DNA of 64,000 bases from Xylanibacter muris (GTDB taxonomy: Bacteria; Bacteroidota; Bacteroidia; Bacteroidales; Bacteroidaceae), in the NCBI RefSeq assembly GCF_013166605.1, contig NZ_JABKKF010000004.1:1-64000 (forward strand), given 5' to 3'. Each line of letters begins with the position of its first letter. The stretch's first letter is position 1. This document shows positions 27,513-36,794 of this stretch, one piece after another. The notes under the pieces are model-generated. The model was not told where the DNA came from. It saw only the letters and a list, made by a program, of their open reading frames with translations, and searched no databases. The translations under genes were made by a program, and so were the position numbers.

Positions 27513-28700
27513 ATGAACACATCACAGAATCATACCACGATACAAAAGACTTCATTAATGCAGATAATACCTGTCATGCTGTGTTTCTTCACCATGGGAT
27601 TCGTAGACCTCGTGGGAACGGCATCCAACTATGTACAGAAAGACCTTCAGCTCACAGACTCACAGGCCAATCTGTTTCCGTCGCTCGTTTTCTTTTGGTT
27701 TCTGATATTCTCCGTGCCCACGGGAATGGTGATGAACAAGATCGGCCGCAAAAAAACCGTACTCATCAGCATCGCAATCACCGCGCTATCGCTCTTCATC
27801 CCCGTCTTCGGCAACGGATATTTCATAATGCTCACGGCATTCTCGCTGCTCGGAATAGGAAACGCCATAATGCAGACATCGCTTAACCCTCTCGTCACAA
27901 ATCTGATAAGCGGTGACAAACTCGCATCGACACTCACCTTCGGACAGTTTGTAAAGGCCATAGCCTCGTTTCTCGCTCCGATACTTGCCGCATGGGGAGC
28001 TACAACACTGACACCCACCTTCGGCCTTGGATGGCGCATACTGTTCGTTATATACGCGCTGACAAGCATTATGGCCGTATCCGCACTCGGAGCCACACCC
28101 ATCGAAGAGGAAAATACGGAAAGGGCATCGGGCACAATGGAATGCCTGAAACTGCTCGGACGACCGTTTATCCTGCTGTGTTTCCTCGGGATAATGTGCC
28201 ACGTGGGAATCGACGTAGGTACAAACACCATTGCACCGAAAATCATAATGGAACGCATAGGATTACCCCTTGAAGAGGCCGGATTCGCAACGAGCGTCTA
28301 CTTTATATTCCGCACTGCCGGATGTTTTCTCGGAGCATTCATCCTGCGGTCCGTATCCCCAAAAATCTTTCTCGGGATAAGTTCCGTGACAATGCTTGCC
28401 GCAATGCTCATGCTGCTTACATGCGACAGCCTCGGAGCCATCTATACAGGAATAGCGCTCATAGGCTTCGGCAACTCCAACGTGTTCCCCATCATATTCG
28501 CACAAGCCCTGACATCGTCACCGAAAGAGAAAAACGAAGTTTCCGGCCTTATGATTATGGGACTGTTCGGAGGAACAGTGTTCCCTTTAGCAATGGGATA
28601 CGCAGCCGATGCCGCAGGACAAGCCGGAGCCATCGGTATAATGACCGCCGGAGTCATCTATCTGATATATTACACTCTGAAAACAAAAACCTCAAAATAA
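27513..28700 (+). CDS. MFS sugar permease, fructose/fucose (FHS) type
   Basis: A 395-residue inner-membrane transporter with about 12 hydrophobic segments. It shows major facilitator signatures (GMVMNKIGRKKTV after the second segment) and the FucP-like NPLVTNLISGDK loop. Placed between a GH32 gene and fructokinase, it most likely imports fructose by proton symport, as in the Bacteroides fructan locus. The gap to the kinase is 9 bases. Confidence 0.88.
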   Translation: MNTSQNHTTIQKTSLMQIIPVMLCFFTMGFVDLVGTASNYVQKDLQLTDSQANLFPSLVFFWFLIFSVPTGMVMNKIGRKKTVLISIAITALSLFIPVFGNGYFIMLTAFSLLGIGNAIMQTSLNPLVTNLISGDKLASTLTFGQFVKAIASFLAPILAAWGATTLTPTFGLGWRILFVIYALTSIMAVSALGATPIEEENTERASGTMECLKLLGRPFILLCFLGIMCHVGIDVGTNTIAPKIIMERIGLPLEEAGFATSVYFIFRTAGCFLGAFILRSVSPKIFLGISSVTMLAAMLMLLTCDSLGAIYTGIALIGFGNSNVFPIIFAQALTSSPKEKNEVSGLMIMGLFGGTVFPLAMGYAADAAGQAGAIGIMTAGVIYLIYYTLKTKTSK

Positions 28701-28709
28701 CTTATCGAT

Positions 28710-29591
28710 ATGAATGAATTTGTAGTAGGAATGGGTGAGGCGCTGTGGGATGTCCTCCCCGAAGGAAAGAAAATAGGAGGCGCACCGGCAAACTTCGCCT
28801 ATCATGTGTCACAGTTCGGACTTCCCGGCCGCGTAATAAGCGCTGTCGGCAACGATGCCCTTGGAAACGAGATTATTGAAAACTTCACATCAAAGGGACT
28901 GAACCATCTTATAGAAAGAGTGCCATATCCCACAGGAACAGTACAGGTGGAGATAGACCAGGCCGGAATACCTCAATACGACATAAAGGAAAACGTGGCA
29001 TGGGACAACATTCCATGTACCGATGCAGTAATGAACATTGCAAAAAACACTAAGGCTGTATGTTTCGGGTCACTGGCACAGCGCAACGTGGTGTCACGCA
29101 ATACAATAAACAGTTTTCTCGATGCCATGCCATCCACGGAAGACAATCTCGTGGTGTTCGATGTAAACCTGCGTCAGGGATTCTACAACAAGGAGATACT
29201 GTGCAGCTCGATGAGACGGTGCAACATCCTGAAAATAAACGATGAGGAACTTGTTACCGTAAGCCGCATGTTCGGATATCCCGGCATAGACCTTCAGGAC
29301 AAATGCTGGATTCTGTTAGGAAAATACAACCTGAAAATGCTTATCCTCACCTGTGGGATAAACGGAAGCTATGTATTCACGCCAGGAAACGTCTCGTTCC
29401 AACCGACACCGAAGGTAGAAGTGGCAGACACCGTAGGAGCAGGCGACTCTTTCACCGCCGCCTTCATCGCGTCTGTACTCAAAGGCAAGACCGTTGGCGA
29501 TGCCCACAGATGCGCTGTAACGACATCCGCCTTTGTATGCACTAAGAAAGGTGCTATGCCTATACTTCCGGATGAGATAAAAGAAATGTAG
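28710..29591 (+). CDS. Fructokinase, PfkB family
   Basis: A 293-residue ribokinase-fold sugar kinase. N-terminal GMGEALWDVLPEGKKIGGAP and PANFAYHVSQFG form the sugar site, and the PfkB C-terminal signature DTVGAGDSFTAAF carries the catalytic Asp. It phosphorylates fructose entering through the permease, feeding glycolysis. It is the last gene of the operon and ends with TAG before the shared terminator. Confidence 0.92.
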   Translation: MNEFVVGMGEALWDVLPEGKKIGGAPANFAYHVSQFGLPGRVISAVGNDALGNEIIENFTSKGLNHLIERVPYPTGTVQVEIDQAGIPQYDIKENVAWDNIPCTDAVMNIAKNTKAVCFGSLAQRNVVSRNTINSFLDAMPSTEDNLVVFDVNLRQGFYNKEILCSSMRRCNILKINDEELVTVSRMFGYPGIDLQDKCWILLGKYNLKMLILTCGINGSYVFTPGNVSFQPTPKVEVADTVGAGDSFTAAFIASVLKGKTVGDAHRCAVTTSAFVCTKKGAMPILPDEIKEM

Positions 29592-29640
29592 GCTAATCAG
29601 AGAAAGCATAAAGCCGCTTTTACAAACGGCACACATCAAA

Positions 29641-29682
29641 AAAGTATGGGCAAAGCCAAATATCCGGCTATGCCCATACTTT
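29641..29682. terminator. Bidirectional terminator
   Basis: AAAGTATGGGCA (29641-29652) pairs with TGCCCATACTTT (29671-29682); inside, AGCC/GGCT extend the stem. It separates the convergent fructan operon (plus) and the long tubulin-like operon (minus). Confidence 0.8.
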
Positions 29683-29692
29683 ATTCTTTATA

Positions 29693-30499
29693 TCAGAAAT
29701 CCCATGCACTGTCATCGGTCGTGTTGAATGCCTCGCTCTCAACTTCTTTCTTGATGTCAGCCGCAGTCATTGTCATGGCATTGCCATCGTCAAGATTGAG
29801 ATCCAAACCGTCTATTTTAGATAAATCCACCTTCGCATCGACAGGTTTTCCCTCATCTGTGAAGTTTACGGAATAGCTTTCCAACAGCTTCTTCTGCTGT
29901 TTCAACGATTTCTTCTGCTTATATGCCATCTCAATATCTTCAGCACTGAGCAGAAGGCCTGCTCCGGCTCCTGTGGCAATGCTTTTGACATCTCCCTTAC
30001 CGATAAGCCCTCCCAACAAGGCTCCTCCACCAACCTTGGCAATTATCAGCCCTATGGCCTTGTTCAACTTCTTTTGCTGGGCAGCCACCGCCTCCTTGCT
30101 TCTCTTATTGCCGAACTGGTCGAAGAGGAACACATGATACTGCTCCGTGCCGTCTTCGTTGAGAACAGGCTTCCCGCTACCATCTACAACCATAACCTTC
30201 TTGGCCGTATACACCGGTATGTCTTCCCACTTTATCTTTTTTTTCAAAGAATCGGAAACAACAGAATCTCCTGTCGCAGACAAAGCGGCGGCATCCGGCT
30301 TTTTCACAGCAGCGGTATCCGTTGCCGCATCTATTGACTTCAGCGCCTTGTCAAATTTCCTTGTGGCCTTATCCACCTCCTTTGAAGCATTCTCCACTGT
30401 TTTTGTGAGTTTCTTAAAGAATCCCTGGGCAGAAACTCCTGTCGCCGTTCCTAACAAACAGAATACAAACAGGACTTTGATGATGTTTAGATTTCTCAT
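29693..30499 (-). CDS. Exported protein with glycine-zipper segment, last gene of tubulin-like operon
   Basis: A 268-residue protein of unknown function. It has a signal peptide (about residues 1-24), a helical Lys/Glu-rich stretch (FFKKLTKTVENASKEVDKAT) and a central block. A Gly/Ala-rich hydrophobic segment near residues 150-175 (GGGALLGGLIGKGDVKS, ATGAGAGLLLS) resembles glycine-zipper motifs that insert in or cross the outer membrane. Acidic C-terminus. It follows the 541-residue gene by 27 bases. Confidence 0.75.
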   Translation of the reverse strand: MRNLNIIKVLFVFCLLGTATGVSAQGFFKKLTKTVENASKEVDKATRKFDKALKSIDAATDTAAVKKPDAAALSATGDSVVSDSLKKKIKWEDIPVYTAKKVMVVDGSGKPVLNEDGTEQYHVFLFDQFGNKRSKEAVAAQQKKLNKAIGLIIAKVGGGALLGGLIGKGDVKSIATGAGAGLLLSAEDIEMAYKQKKSLKQQKKLLESYSVNFTDEGKPVDAKVDLSKIDGLDLNLDDGNAMTMTAADIKKEVESEAFNTTDDSAWDF

Positions 30500-30526
30500 T
30501 TTCTTTATTATTTAATGACTACTTGA

Positions 30527-32152
30527 CTATTTTCCCGAAACATACATTTTCAGTCGGAACTGCCGCTTGTTATATTCTCCCTCCGACTTGCTCATTATAT
30601 CCTTCACGTCCATATACATTATCTGTATATCATTGCCATATCCCACAGGACGGAAGAATATCGCCTTAGGAAGATTCTTACGCACAAGATGCAGCTCCAG
30701 TTCACCGTCATTCCCCGTTGTCCCAAGCTTCTTGTAACGCGCCGGGGCTTCACTGATAAGTGAACGGAAACGCTTGTCGGTCTGATAACCCTTATATGCC
30801 GGTTCGTCTTTGCCATAGTCGGCCCACAACTCCACATTCGCCAACCGTCCCTTCTCGGAGAATCCGGAAAAGTCCTTCACCCATTTAGTCACGGTAAACT
30901 TCATATCAAGAGGCATTTCCTCCACAATCTTCTCAAGCGCATCTATACGGCCGGAATAAAAGTCGCAGGGATTATAATTGTTGAGCACTTTCAGAAACTC
31001 TATTGCACCGGAAGCATATTTCATCACTTCAGCCTGACTGCCACTACCCTGTGCCTTCATCTGCTTCATACGGCTGAGCGAAAACTTCGCATAGTTCTCA
31101 TACACAAGACAGGTGTCACAGTCGGCAATGTTGCGTGACACAGAAGGCATAAGCTCTGCCGGAGCGTCCTTGGCCGCCTTGGCCGCAAGAAAATTACGAC
31201 GTGCGTTGTCGTATTCGCGCAACCCGTACAGACGTGCCCCTTCGCTGAACTTTGCATTAAAATCGGTGACATGCTTCTCTACTATAACCTCACGCAACAG
31301 TACTCCCCACACAAACTTTGAGCGCGGACGGGCCTCGCTGACATCTATGGACAACCGGTTGGTACCGGTGGCGAAAAGCTCGATATTAGTCATATCGGCA
31401 AACCTTGTTCTCGCTGTGTCCAAATCATTATTCACTTTATCATAATCCACCTGAAGGTCTTCACGCTGCCTGTCATTAAGCGTAGGGGTCTCATATTCTT
31501 TCTTTATACTGTCGTTAAGCTTATCAAGCTCTCCCTGCAACCGTTCTATCTCTTTTCTCAAATCCATAATAGGCTTTACCGGAAAGACAATAGAAGTCAC
31601 GGTTATGCTCTTGTCGGTGGTTTTTCTTGAAGTCTTCACTGTTGCTCCCAATCCTTTCGGACAGTTTATCTGCAGGTCTGCTATCGGCGAGTTTATCTCA
31701 ACCTCCGCCAGTTCCTGATTTGTTATGACATCATTGGGTGTCGTCTGGTCTTCCATACGTATGGGTTTTTCCACATCCTCAACGATATATGTACGCCAAT
31801 AATCCGCCGTGGTGCTCGCCACAAAATCTATCTTATCGATGTCTCCGCGCTTGCTTATCTCCACTTTGGGATTTTTTGTCTCCTTACGGTCTACAACGAC
31901 CTCATATACATACAGTCCGTCTCCATTCTTTCCCTTAGGGGCTATCTGCGGATTTTTAGCATTAGTGATTGTCACTATGAGATCCGCACGCTTCGACAGG
32001 ATACGGATGCCTCCGGCACCATCGAGATTTACAATCCCGACATCATCCTTCATATCCTTCAGTTCCCTGAACGACATATATTCCGACTGCGCTGCAACAA
32101 ATTGCACCGACAAGAAAGCGAACAAAGCAAAAATAACTCTTATACGTTTCAT
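30527..32152 (-). CDS. Exported unknown protein with coiled coil (541 aa)
   Basis: I do not recognise this family. There is a signal peptide (about residues 1-21). An N-terminal beta-rich region follows, then a coiled coil near residues 195-250 (LRKEIERLQGELDKLNDSIK). A helical repeat-like middle (YGLREYDNARRNFLAAKAAK, tetratricopeptide-like) precedes a C-terminal beta domain. The architecture suits a periplasmic or surface scaffold. It is the eighth gene of the operon. Confidence 0.72.
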   Translation of the reverse strand: MKRIRVIFALFAFLSVQFVAAQSEYMSFRELKDMKDDVGIVNLDGAGGIRILSKRADLIVTITNAKNPQIAPKGKNGDGLYVYEVVVDRKETKNPKVEISKRGDIDKIDFVASTTADYWRTYIVEDVEKPIRMEDQTTPNDVITNQELAEVEINSPIADLQINCPKGLGATVKTSRKTTDKSITVTSIVFPVKPIMDLRKEIERLQGELDKLNDSIKKEYETPTLNDRQREDLQVDYDKVNNDLDTARTRFADMTNIELFATGTNRLSIDVSEARPRSKFVWGVLLREVIVEKHVTDFNAKFSEGARLYGLREYDNARRNFLAAKAAKDAPAELMPSVSRNIADCDTCLVYENYAKFSLSRMKQMKAQGSGSQAEVMKYASGAIEFLKVLNNYNPCDFYSGRIDALEKIVEEMPLDMKFTVTKWVKDFSGFSEKGRLANVELWADYGKDEPAYKGYQTDKRFRSLISEAPARYKKLGTTGNDGELELHLVRKNLPKAIFFRPVGYGNDIQIMYMDVKDIMSKSEGEYNKRQFRLKMYVSGK

Positions 32153-32260
32153 TTGTACCTATTGTTTCTTCGGATTCCGCCCCGTATGTATCAAACTGAC
32201 ATTATACTACGGATTACCTGTTCCTTTTATATTGCCTTCAGTTAATAAACAAAAAAACGG

Positions 32261-33280
32261 TTAAAGATCGAAACCGCCAAGTGTGGAAATATCATCATCA
32301 GGCTGTTGCCTCTGACCTCCGACCCATTCCGGTTGCCATGTACGGACGTGAATGATTGGAGTTCCGCCATCCTCGGGAAACTCCCAAAGAAGGAAAAGAT
32401 ATCCCTCGTCACTGTAGTTGCTCGATTTCCACGACTGCCTCATGCGCACGCCATATTTCGTGGGATCGATGTTCGAACGTGTTATACCGGCACACCCTCC
32501 TGCCTCACCGTTCTCACCTATCTGGCTGAATTTGACGTCAATCCACTTGTTACGCAGGAACGCACGGCGAAGGTTTGCTATATATTGCTCCTTGTTCTGC
32601 TTAGTATATTTCACCTTTGGCGCGTAGCGGTTTCCATCACCGGGCTCACGGCGCTGCACCACAGAACCTGTGATGATAAGGGCATCATCACTGAACATCG
32701 CCTCGATGGTGCTGATGTCTTTCATGTTGTAAGCGGTGCGGAATTTCTCTATCTCTTTCAGAATTATCATCTGCTTTTCCTTTTCCACCACAGAGCCGCA
32801 ACGCTCCATGCTCTCTGCCGTCTGTGCGTCAAGAGCAAAGCGGAAGTCAGTAATGCCACCGTTCCTGTCGAACTCCACGACTGCTTCCTGATATGTGCCC
32901 ATGCCGAAGGTCTCACCCTCGGGCGTTATTATAAGCGGAATATGGCTCACCATCATTGTTCCGTTGGCAAACACCCAGCAGCGTTCCACCACCTCCTCGT
33001 CATCGCAATAAAACGGTGTCACGGCCCAAAGACGCGCCAACGACTTTTTAGAAAAGTCATCCATCTTCAAATCCTTCACCGAAACCACCTGTTTGGCATT
33101 CTGGGCCCTGTTTATCTCGGTAAGTACCTTTGATAAATTACGGGCGGCAGCATCTATGGCTGCGGGACGCTCAGTAAACTCGTCAACGGTAAGCGTCACC
33201 TCCACAGCTCTTGCCTCTTCCATTCCCGCCCACAACAGGCATAAAGTCATTTGTATAAAAAAGAGTATTCTCTTGTTCAT
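32261..33280 (-). CDS. Exported protein with SnoaL/NTF2-like domain
   Basis: A 339-residue protein with a signal peptide (about residues 1-25). Residues about 190-310 resemble an NTF2/SnoaL cone fold (EIEKFRTAYNMKDISTIEAM, FSDDALIITGSVV), as used for small-molecule binding or as an assembly module. The first half is unassigned. No catalytic role can be claimed. It precedes the 541-residue gene by 108 bases, the largest gap in the operon. Confidence 0.75.
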   Translation of the reverse strand: MNKRILFFIQMTLCLLWAGMEEARAVEVTLTVDEFTERPAAIDAAARNLSKVLTEINRAQNAKQVVSVKDLKMDDFSKKSLARLWAVTPFYCDDEEVVERCWVFANGTMMVSHIPLIITPEGETFGMGTYQEAVVEFDRNGGITDFRFALDAQTAESMERCGSVVEKEKQMIILKEIEKFRTAYNMKDISTIEAMFSDDALIITGSVVQRREPGDGNRYAPKVKYTKQNKEQYIANLRRAFLRNKWIDVKFSQIGENGEAGGCAGITRSNIDPTKYGVRMRQSWKSSNYSDEGYLFLLWEFPEDGGTPIIHVRTWQPEWVGGQRQQPDDDISTLGGFDL

Positions 33281-33300
33281 ATATTAATATTACATTATTA

Positions 33301-33996
33301 TTAATTATTCACCTTAAACCCTATAGCTCCGCATCCGCTATAGTTCGTCAGTCTGTCGGCATTGCCGGTCTTCACGTTCACACGGTTGTCACCCGGTGTA
33401 AGAACTGCCACCACACGTCCGTCCTTGTTGTATATTGCAAGATAATAGATCTCAGGATTGCTCAAAGAGGCATATCGCCCATAATGCACGATCTTTCCTT
33501 CTTCCTTAAGACGTTTCACCAACTCGGCCATATCCGCATACTCGGTACATGCAGCCACACTTTCCACTGCCTCGGGATACAGCTGACGCACTGTTGCCGG
33601 CTTTACCTCAGCGACCTCAGACGCCTTGTTCTCTATAACCTCCACATTCTTCACAGCCTGTATATCGCTTTTCCTGACGTATAAGAAGCTTCTGAACATA
33701 TTGCCCCGTGGAAGCTCCATTGCCGTCCAAAGCGAATTGCGGTTGTTTATCACGATATTGGAACCGCGCATCCTGTTCTTTGTAGCCACATAGCTGTTAA
33801 TCTCTTCGTGAAGCATCTCTTCTGCCAAAGCCTTCGCCTCATCGACCGTTGCGGCAGTAGCCTCGGCATAGATATACTGATTGCTTTTCTTTATACTGCT
33901 GATAACCTTCTTTGTCTCAGCATCTGTCTGTGCCGTTATCTCACAAACATAAAAGAGTGTCGCCACTATGGTAACAAGAATTTTAAATGTACTCAT
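33301..33996 (-). CDS. Exported unknown protein (231 aa)
   Basis: A signal peptide (about residues 1-22) precedes a small alpha/beta domain, with YIYAEATAATVDEAKALAEE recalling LPP20-like or BON-like exported proteins in which a strand is followed by a long helix. The second half contains YLAIYNKDGRVVAVLTPGDN. Function unknown. It lies 20 bases upstream of the SnoaL-like gene. Confidence 0.72.
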   Translation of the reverse strand: MSTFKILVTIVATLFYVCEITAQTDAETKKVISSIKKSNQYIYAEATAATVDEAKALAEEMLHEEINSYVATKNRMRGSNIVINNRNSLWTAMELPRGNMFRSFLYVRKSDIQAVKNVEVIENKASEVAEVKPATVRQLYPEAVESVAACTEYADMAELVKRLKEEGKIVHYGRYASLSNPEIYYLAIYNKDGRVVAVLTPGDNRVNVKTGNADRLTNYSGCGAIGFKVNN

Positions 33997-34084
33997 ATAT
34001 CAATCTATTTTAAACTGTGTTTTCAATAAACGCTGCGCCTCGGCATGGTCTGAACCGGTTCTGCCTCCGTATACGGCCTGCGGC

Positions 34085-35182
34085 TTATTCTATGTCCTGA
34101 ATAAAGAATCTCTCTGTCACGTTCTGCAACGGTATATATGGATAAACAACAGCCTTCACTTCTTCACGCTCACCGCTGAGAATGCCCAGCGGGAAGTCCA
34201 CAGACAACACATGATTATAGGCCATCCTTTCGTTCAGGGCAAACAAGGTGCCTGTCAGCCTACGGCCATCCGTTTTCTTTATTCCAAAATACAGTTTACA
34301 GCCTTGAGCACGGCAAAACGCGACAAACTGCCTGACAGTAACACCGGAAAGCACCGTGTCATCACCATATTTGACTATGGAAAGTCTCATTGGCAACTCT
34401 TTGACAGAATGACCTGTAAGCATTATATTCCCCACACTGCGCGAAGGATTCTTCCTGTCGCAATACAGTTCTTTCTCTCCGTTCCTCACCGTAAGATAAA
34501 TATCACCCCGTATAAGCTCGCTCAGATATTTTCCACCATCCACTATAATAACATTGTCGCCCGCAGACAATTCCTTCCCGTTTAAAGCCTGTTTCCAACC
34601 ATTTTCCAAAGGCTTCATTCTCATCACATCGCGTTCAAGCATATTCTCCAGCTCCAGGACATCGGCCCCAAGCATAAGCTGACAATCTGCCGGAAATGTC
34701 AGGCAAAGTTCTTCCCGTCCTACATTCCATTTCAGCCGGTACATCCGTCTTGTTATCTCTTCGATTGTAAAAGGAGTCTGCGGTGTGACGCTACGCAACA
34801 TTTGCATGTCACCGCGCACTATCTTCACGTTATCGACGTCCATCCTCAAAGCCGCGGAGCGGCCGTCAAGTTTAAGGTCGAGTTCAAGCACATACCTTTC
34901 TATGAAATCAAACACATCCGTACTGCCGTATGAGCCGATAACCCTGTCGTCAAAAATCTTATAACCTATATGCGACACGTCACCGTTTGCATTCGTGCGC
35001 ACACGGAGCGGCCGGCCGCCATGGCTGACAACACCCGTAGTGTCGATGCCCGGCGGCATGACAACAGACATGTCGAATCCCACCGCGCGGGCTATCTTCT
35101 CAAGACGCGAAGTGTAGAAAGCTGTGGCGGCAAATGAGTATGCCGCCATTGCAAATGATATTATAACGGTGAGGACTCTCAT
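34085..35182 (-). CDS. Exported unknown protein (365 aa)
   Basis: A signal peptide (about residues 1-19) leads a beta-rich protein without recognisable motifs. Short segments (TPFTIEEITRRMYRLKWNVG, GDIYLTVRNGEKELYCDRKN) suggest repeated small beta domains. The ATG overlaps the stop of the preceding zinc-ribbon/MORN gene (35179-35182), so the two are translationally coupled and probably made in fixed proportion. Confidence 0.72.
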   Translation of the reverse strand: MRVLTVIISFAMAAYSFAATAFYTSRLEKIARAVGFDMSVVMPPGIDTTGVVSHGGRPLRVRTNANGDVSHIGYKIFDDRVIGSYGSTDVFDFIERYVLELDLKLDGRSAALRMDVDNVKIVRGDMQMLRSVTPQTPFTIEEITRRMYRLKWNVGREELCLTFPADCQLMLGADVLELENMLERDVMRMKPLENGWKQALNGKELSAGDNVIIVDGGKYLSELIRGDIYLTVRNGEKELYCDRKNPSRSVGNIMLTGHSVKELPMRLSIVKYGDDTVLSGVTVRQFVAFCRAQGCKLYFGIKKTDGRRLTGTLFALNERMAYNHVLSVDFPLGILSGEREEVKAVVYPYIPLQNVTERFFIQDIE

Positions 35183-35892
35183 GGTTTGACACCGGTGACA
35201 TCTCCGTCATGATACCAGTAACCCATGCCGCCTGACACACGGCCGTCACGGAAGTCACCTTCAAACTTATCGCCCGGAGAAGCGACAAAATCCTTTGAGG
35301 CCACAATCCTGTGCGACTTGGTATATGTGATGGTGCCATGTCCGTGAGGCTTTCCGTTTTTAAGGTCACCGGTATACTTACCGTATCCAAGGTTCACCGT
35401 GCCGTAACCGTTCTGAACGCCCGGTGTCTTTGGCTGCTTGGTTTGTCCATTACCGCCATTTGTCCCAACACCGTCCTTCGGATTTTCCTTATCATCTTCC
35501 TTTGACAGTCCTTTTCCGTTGTCAACAGGCTTCAACGCGACGGTATCCTTATCTTGAGGCTTTACCGTATCCTTGTCAAGATTGTCCTTTATGACAGTCT
35601 CCGGTTCCTGAACCGGAGGCTTTACCTCAGAATCGCCTCCGCCAAGAACAAAGCCTGCCACGGCTCCGGCCACCAGAAGTGCTCCGACACCGGCATATAT
35701 TTTCGTGCCATGCTTCTGCATGAACGACTTCGGAGGCGGACAGTCCGACAGTTTCTTCTTACACTCCTCACATATAAATTCGTGAAGGGCATCAACCTTT
35801 TGTACTTCCTTTGTCTTTCCCTTAGAGCAATTCTGGTTCAGGCATATACCATACCTGAACTGAATTCCTCCCTTATTCATCTTCGTTGCCAT
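35179..35892 (-). CDS. Zinc-ribbon, single-pass membrane protein with MORN-like repeats
   Basis: A 237-residue protein of three parts. Residues 1-51 form a putative zinc ribbon (Cys17, Cys22, Cys41, Cys44). Residues 65-85 are one membrane segment (IYAGVGALLVAGAVAGFVLG). After a Pro/Lys/Asp-rich linker, residues about 165-237 hold MORN-type repeats (YGKYTGDLKNGKPHGHGTI, FEGDFRDGRVSGGMGYWYHD). With no signal peptide the ribbon should face the cytoplasm and the MORN part the periplasm. It could couple a cytoplasmic partner, such as the tubulin-like protein, to exported proteins of the operon (inference). Confidence 0.78.
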   Translation of the reverse strand: MATKMNKGGIQFRYGICLNQNCSKGKTKEVQKVDALHEFICEECKKKLSDCPPPKSFMQKHGTKIYAGVGALLVAGAVAGFVLGGGDSEVKPPVQEPETVIKDNLDKDTVKPQDKDTVALKPVDNGKGLSKEDDKENPKDGVGTNGGNGQTKQPKTPGVQNGYGTVNLGYGKYTGDLKNGKPHGHGTITYTKSHRIVASKDFVASPGDKFEGDFRDGRVSGGMGYWYHDGDVTGVKP

Positions 35893-35933
35893 TTCTTTTA
35901 TGAATATTGAATGTTTCTTACTTTAGTTACACA

Positions 35934-36731
35934 TTACATTGTCGGTGGAAGCGGAGGCATAGCCGGTCCTGCCGGTGGCAACGGAGGCATCTGCAGCGTT
36001 GCCGGTGCAAACAGTGTCTGCAATGCCGGCACCTGTTCTGCCGGAGTCCATGCCGGCATGCCTTCCATCCATACCAAAGTCCGTGGAGTCAGCTGTCCGT
36101 TGGCCACAAGCTGCTTGCAAATGTCCCGTCCGTAAGGTCCATACTGCTGTCCTCCTATAAACAGACGTACCTGTATCTCAGGCTCTACCGGAGGAGGAGG
36201 AGGGAGTACGACATCTCCGGGAGGCGGGGGTGGCGTCACATTTCCGATCGGTGGCAATTGCACACCTTGTCCCAATCCCGTTACATCCTGCCCGGACGTA
36301 ACCTGCGCCTTTCTTTTCTCTTCCTCCACCTTTGCTTTCTCCGCTGCTACAGCCGCTGCATTTTCCACGGCAAACAAAGGCGGCAAACCGCACCCGTCGC
36401 CCTCGCTATGCAACAATATGGCGTTACCCAAATCCGTGTTTGGATTACCCGTATGCAGGAACCGCTCATACCTGTCCTTGTAAGTCTTCATCCAGTCTAT
36501 GCACCGCATCGGATAGCAATATGATATGGTGACAATGGACATTTCATTCTTTCGCGGGCTCTCGGTATTAAATGTCACCTCGGTAAGAGCCGAGCCTTGT
36601 GAAAACGAGTTCTTTATCGCATTGTAAAGCTTGTCGGCAAACTTCTTCTGCCCTTCATTCTTGTCGGGCGAAGGAATCGACACCAATATCACCTTCTTAT
36701 TTATACTTGCCGGATTAGTCGGGCTAAGCAA
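35934..36731 (-). CDS. GYF-domain protein in frame with the tubulin-like gene
   Basis: Read from a TTG at 36731 this gives 265 residues. Residues 186-243 are a GYF_2-type domain (RLFIGGQQYGPYGRDICKQL, then TLVWMEGMPAW), flanked by proline runs (PPPPPG near 168-182 and PPLPP near 249-262) of the sort GYF domains bind. The frame is open further, back to 36794, and that part (VYLKLNESELKQCLRNNED) looks fully protein-coding yet has no ATG, GTG or TTG. The codon before it is the TAG stop of the tubulin-like gene, in the same frame. So this may be the C-terminal third of a single 1042-residue protein interrupted by an amber codon, or a separately started, coupled gene. Confidence 0.65.
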   Translation of the reverse strand: MLSPTNPASINKKVILVSIPSPDKNEGQKKFADKLYNAIKNSFSQGSALTEVTFNTESPRKNEMSIVTISYCYPMRCIDWMKTYKDRYERFLHTGNPNTDLGNAILLHSEGDGCGLPPLFAVENAAAVAAEKAKVEEEKRKAQVTSGQDVTGLGQGVQLPPIGNVTPPPPPGDVVLPPPPPVEPEIQVRLFIGGQQYGPYGRDICKQLVANGQLTPRTLVWMEGMPAWTPAEQVPALQTLFAPATLQMPPLPPAGPAMPPLPPTM

Positions 36732-36794
36732 GTCTTCATTGTTACGCAGACACTGCTTCAGTTCCGATTCGTTGAGTTTCAGATAAACACCGCT

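Noticed and set aside
32306..33133. 275-codon plus-strand frame opposite the SnoaL-like gene
   Set aside because: Shadow of an operon gene with a signal peptide on the other strand; no promoter or motif.
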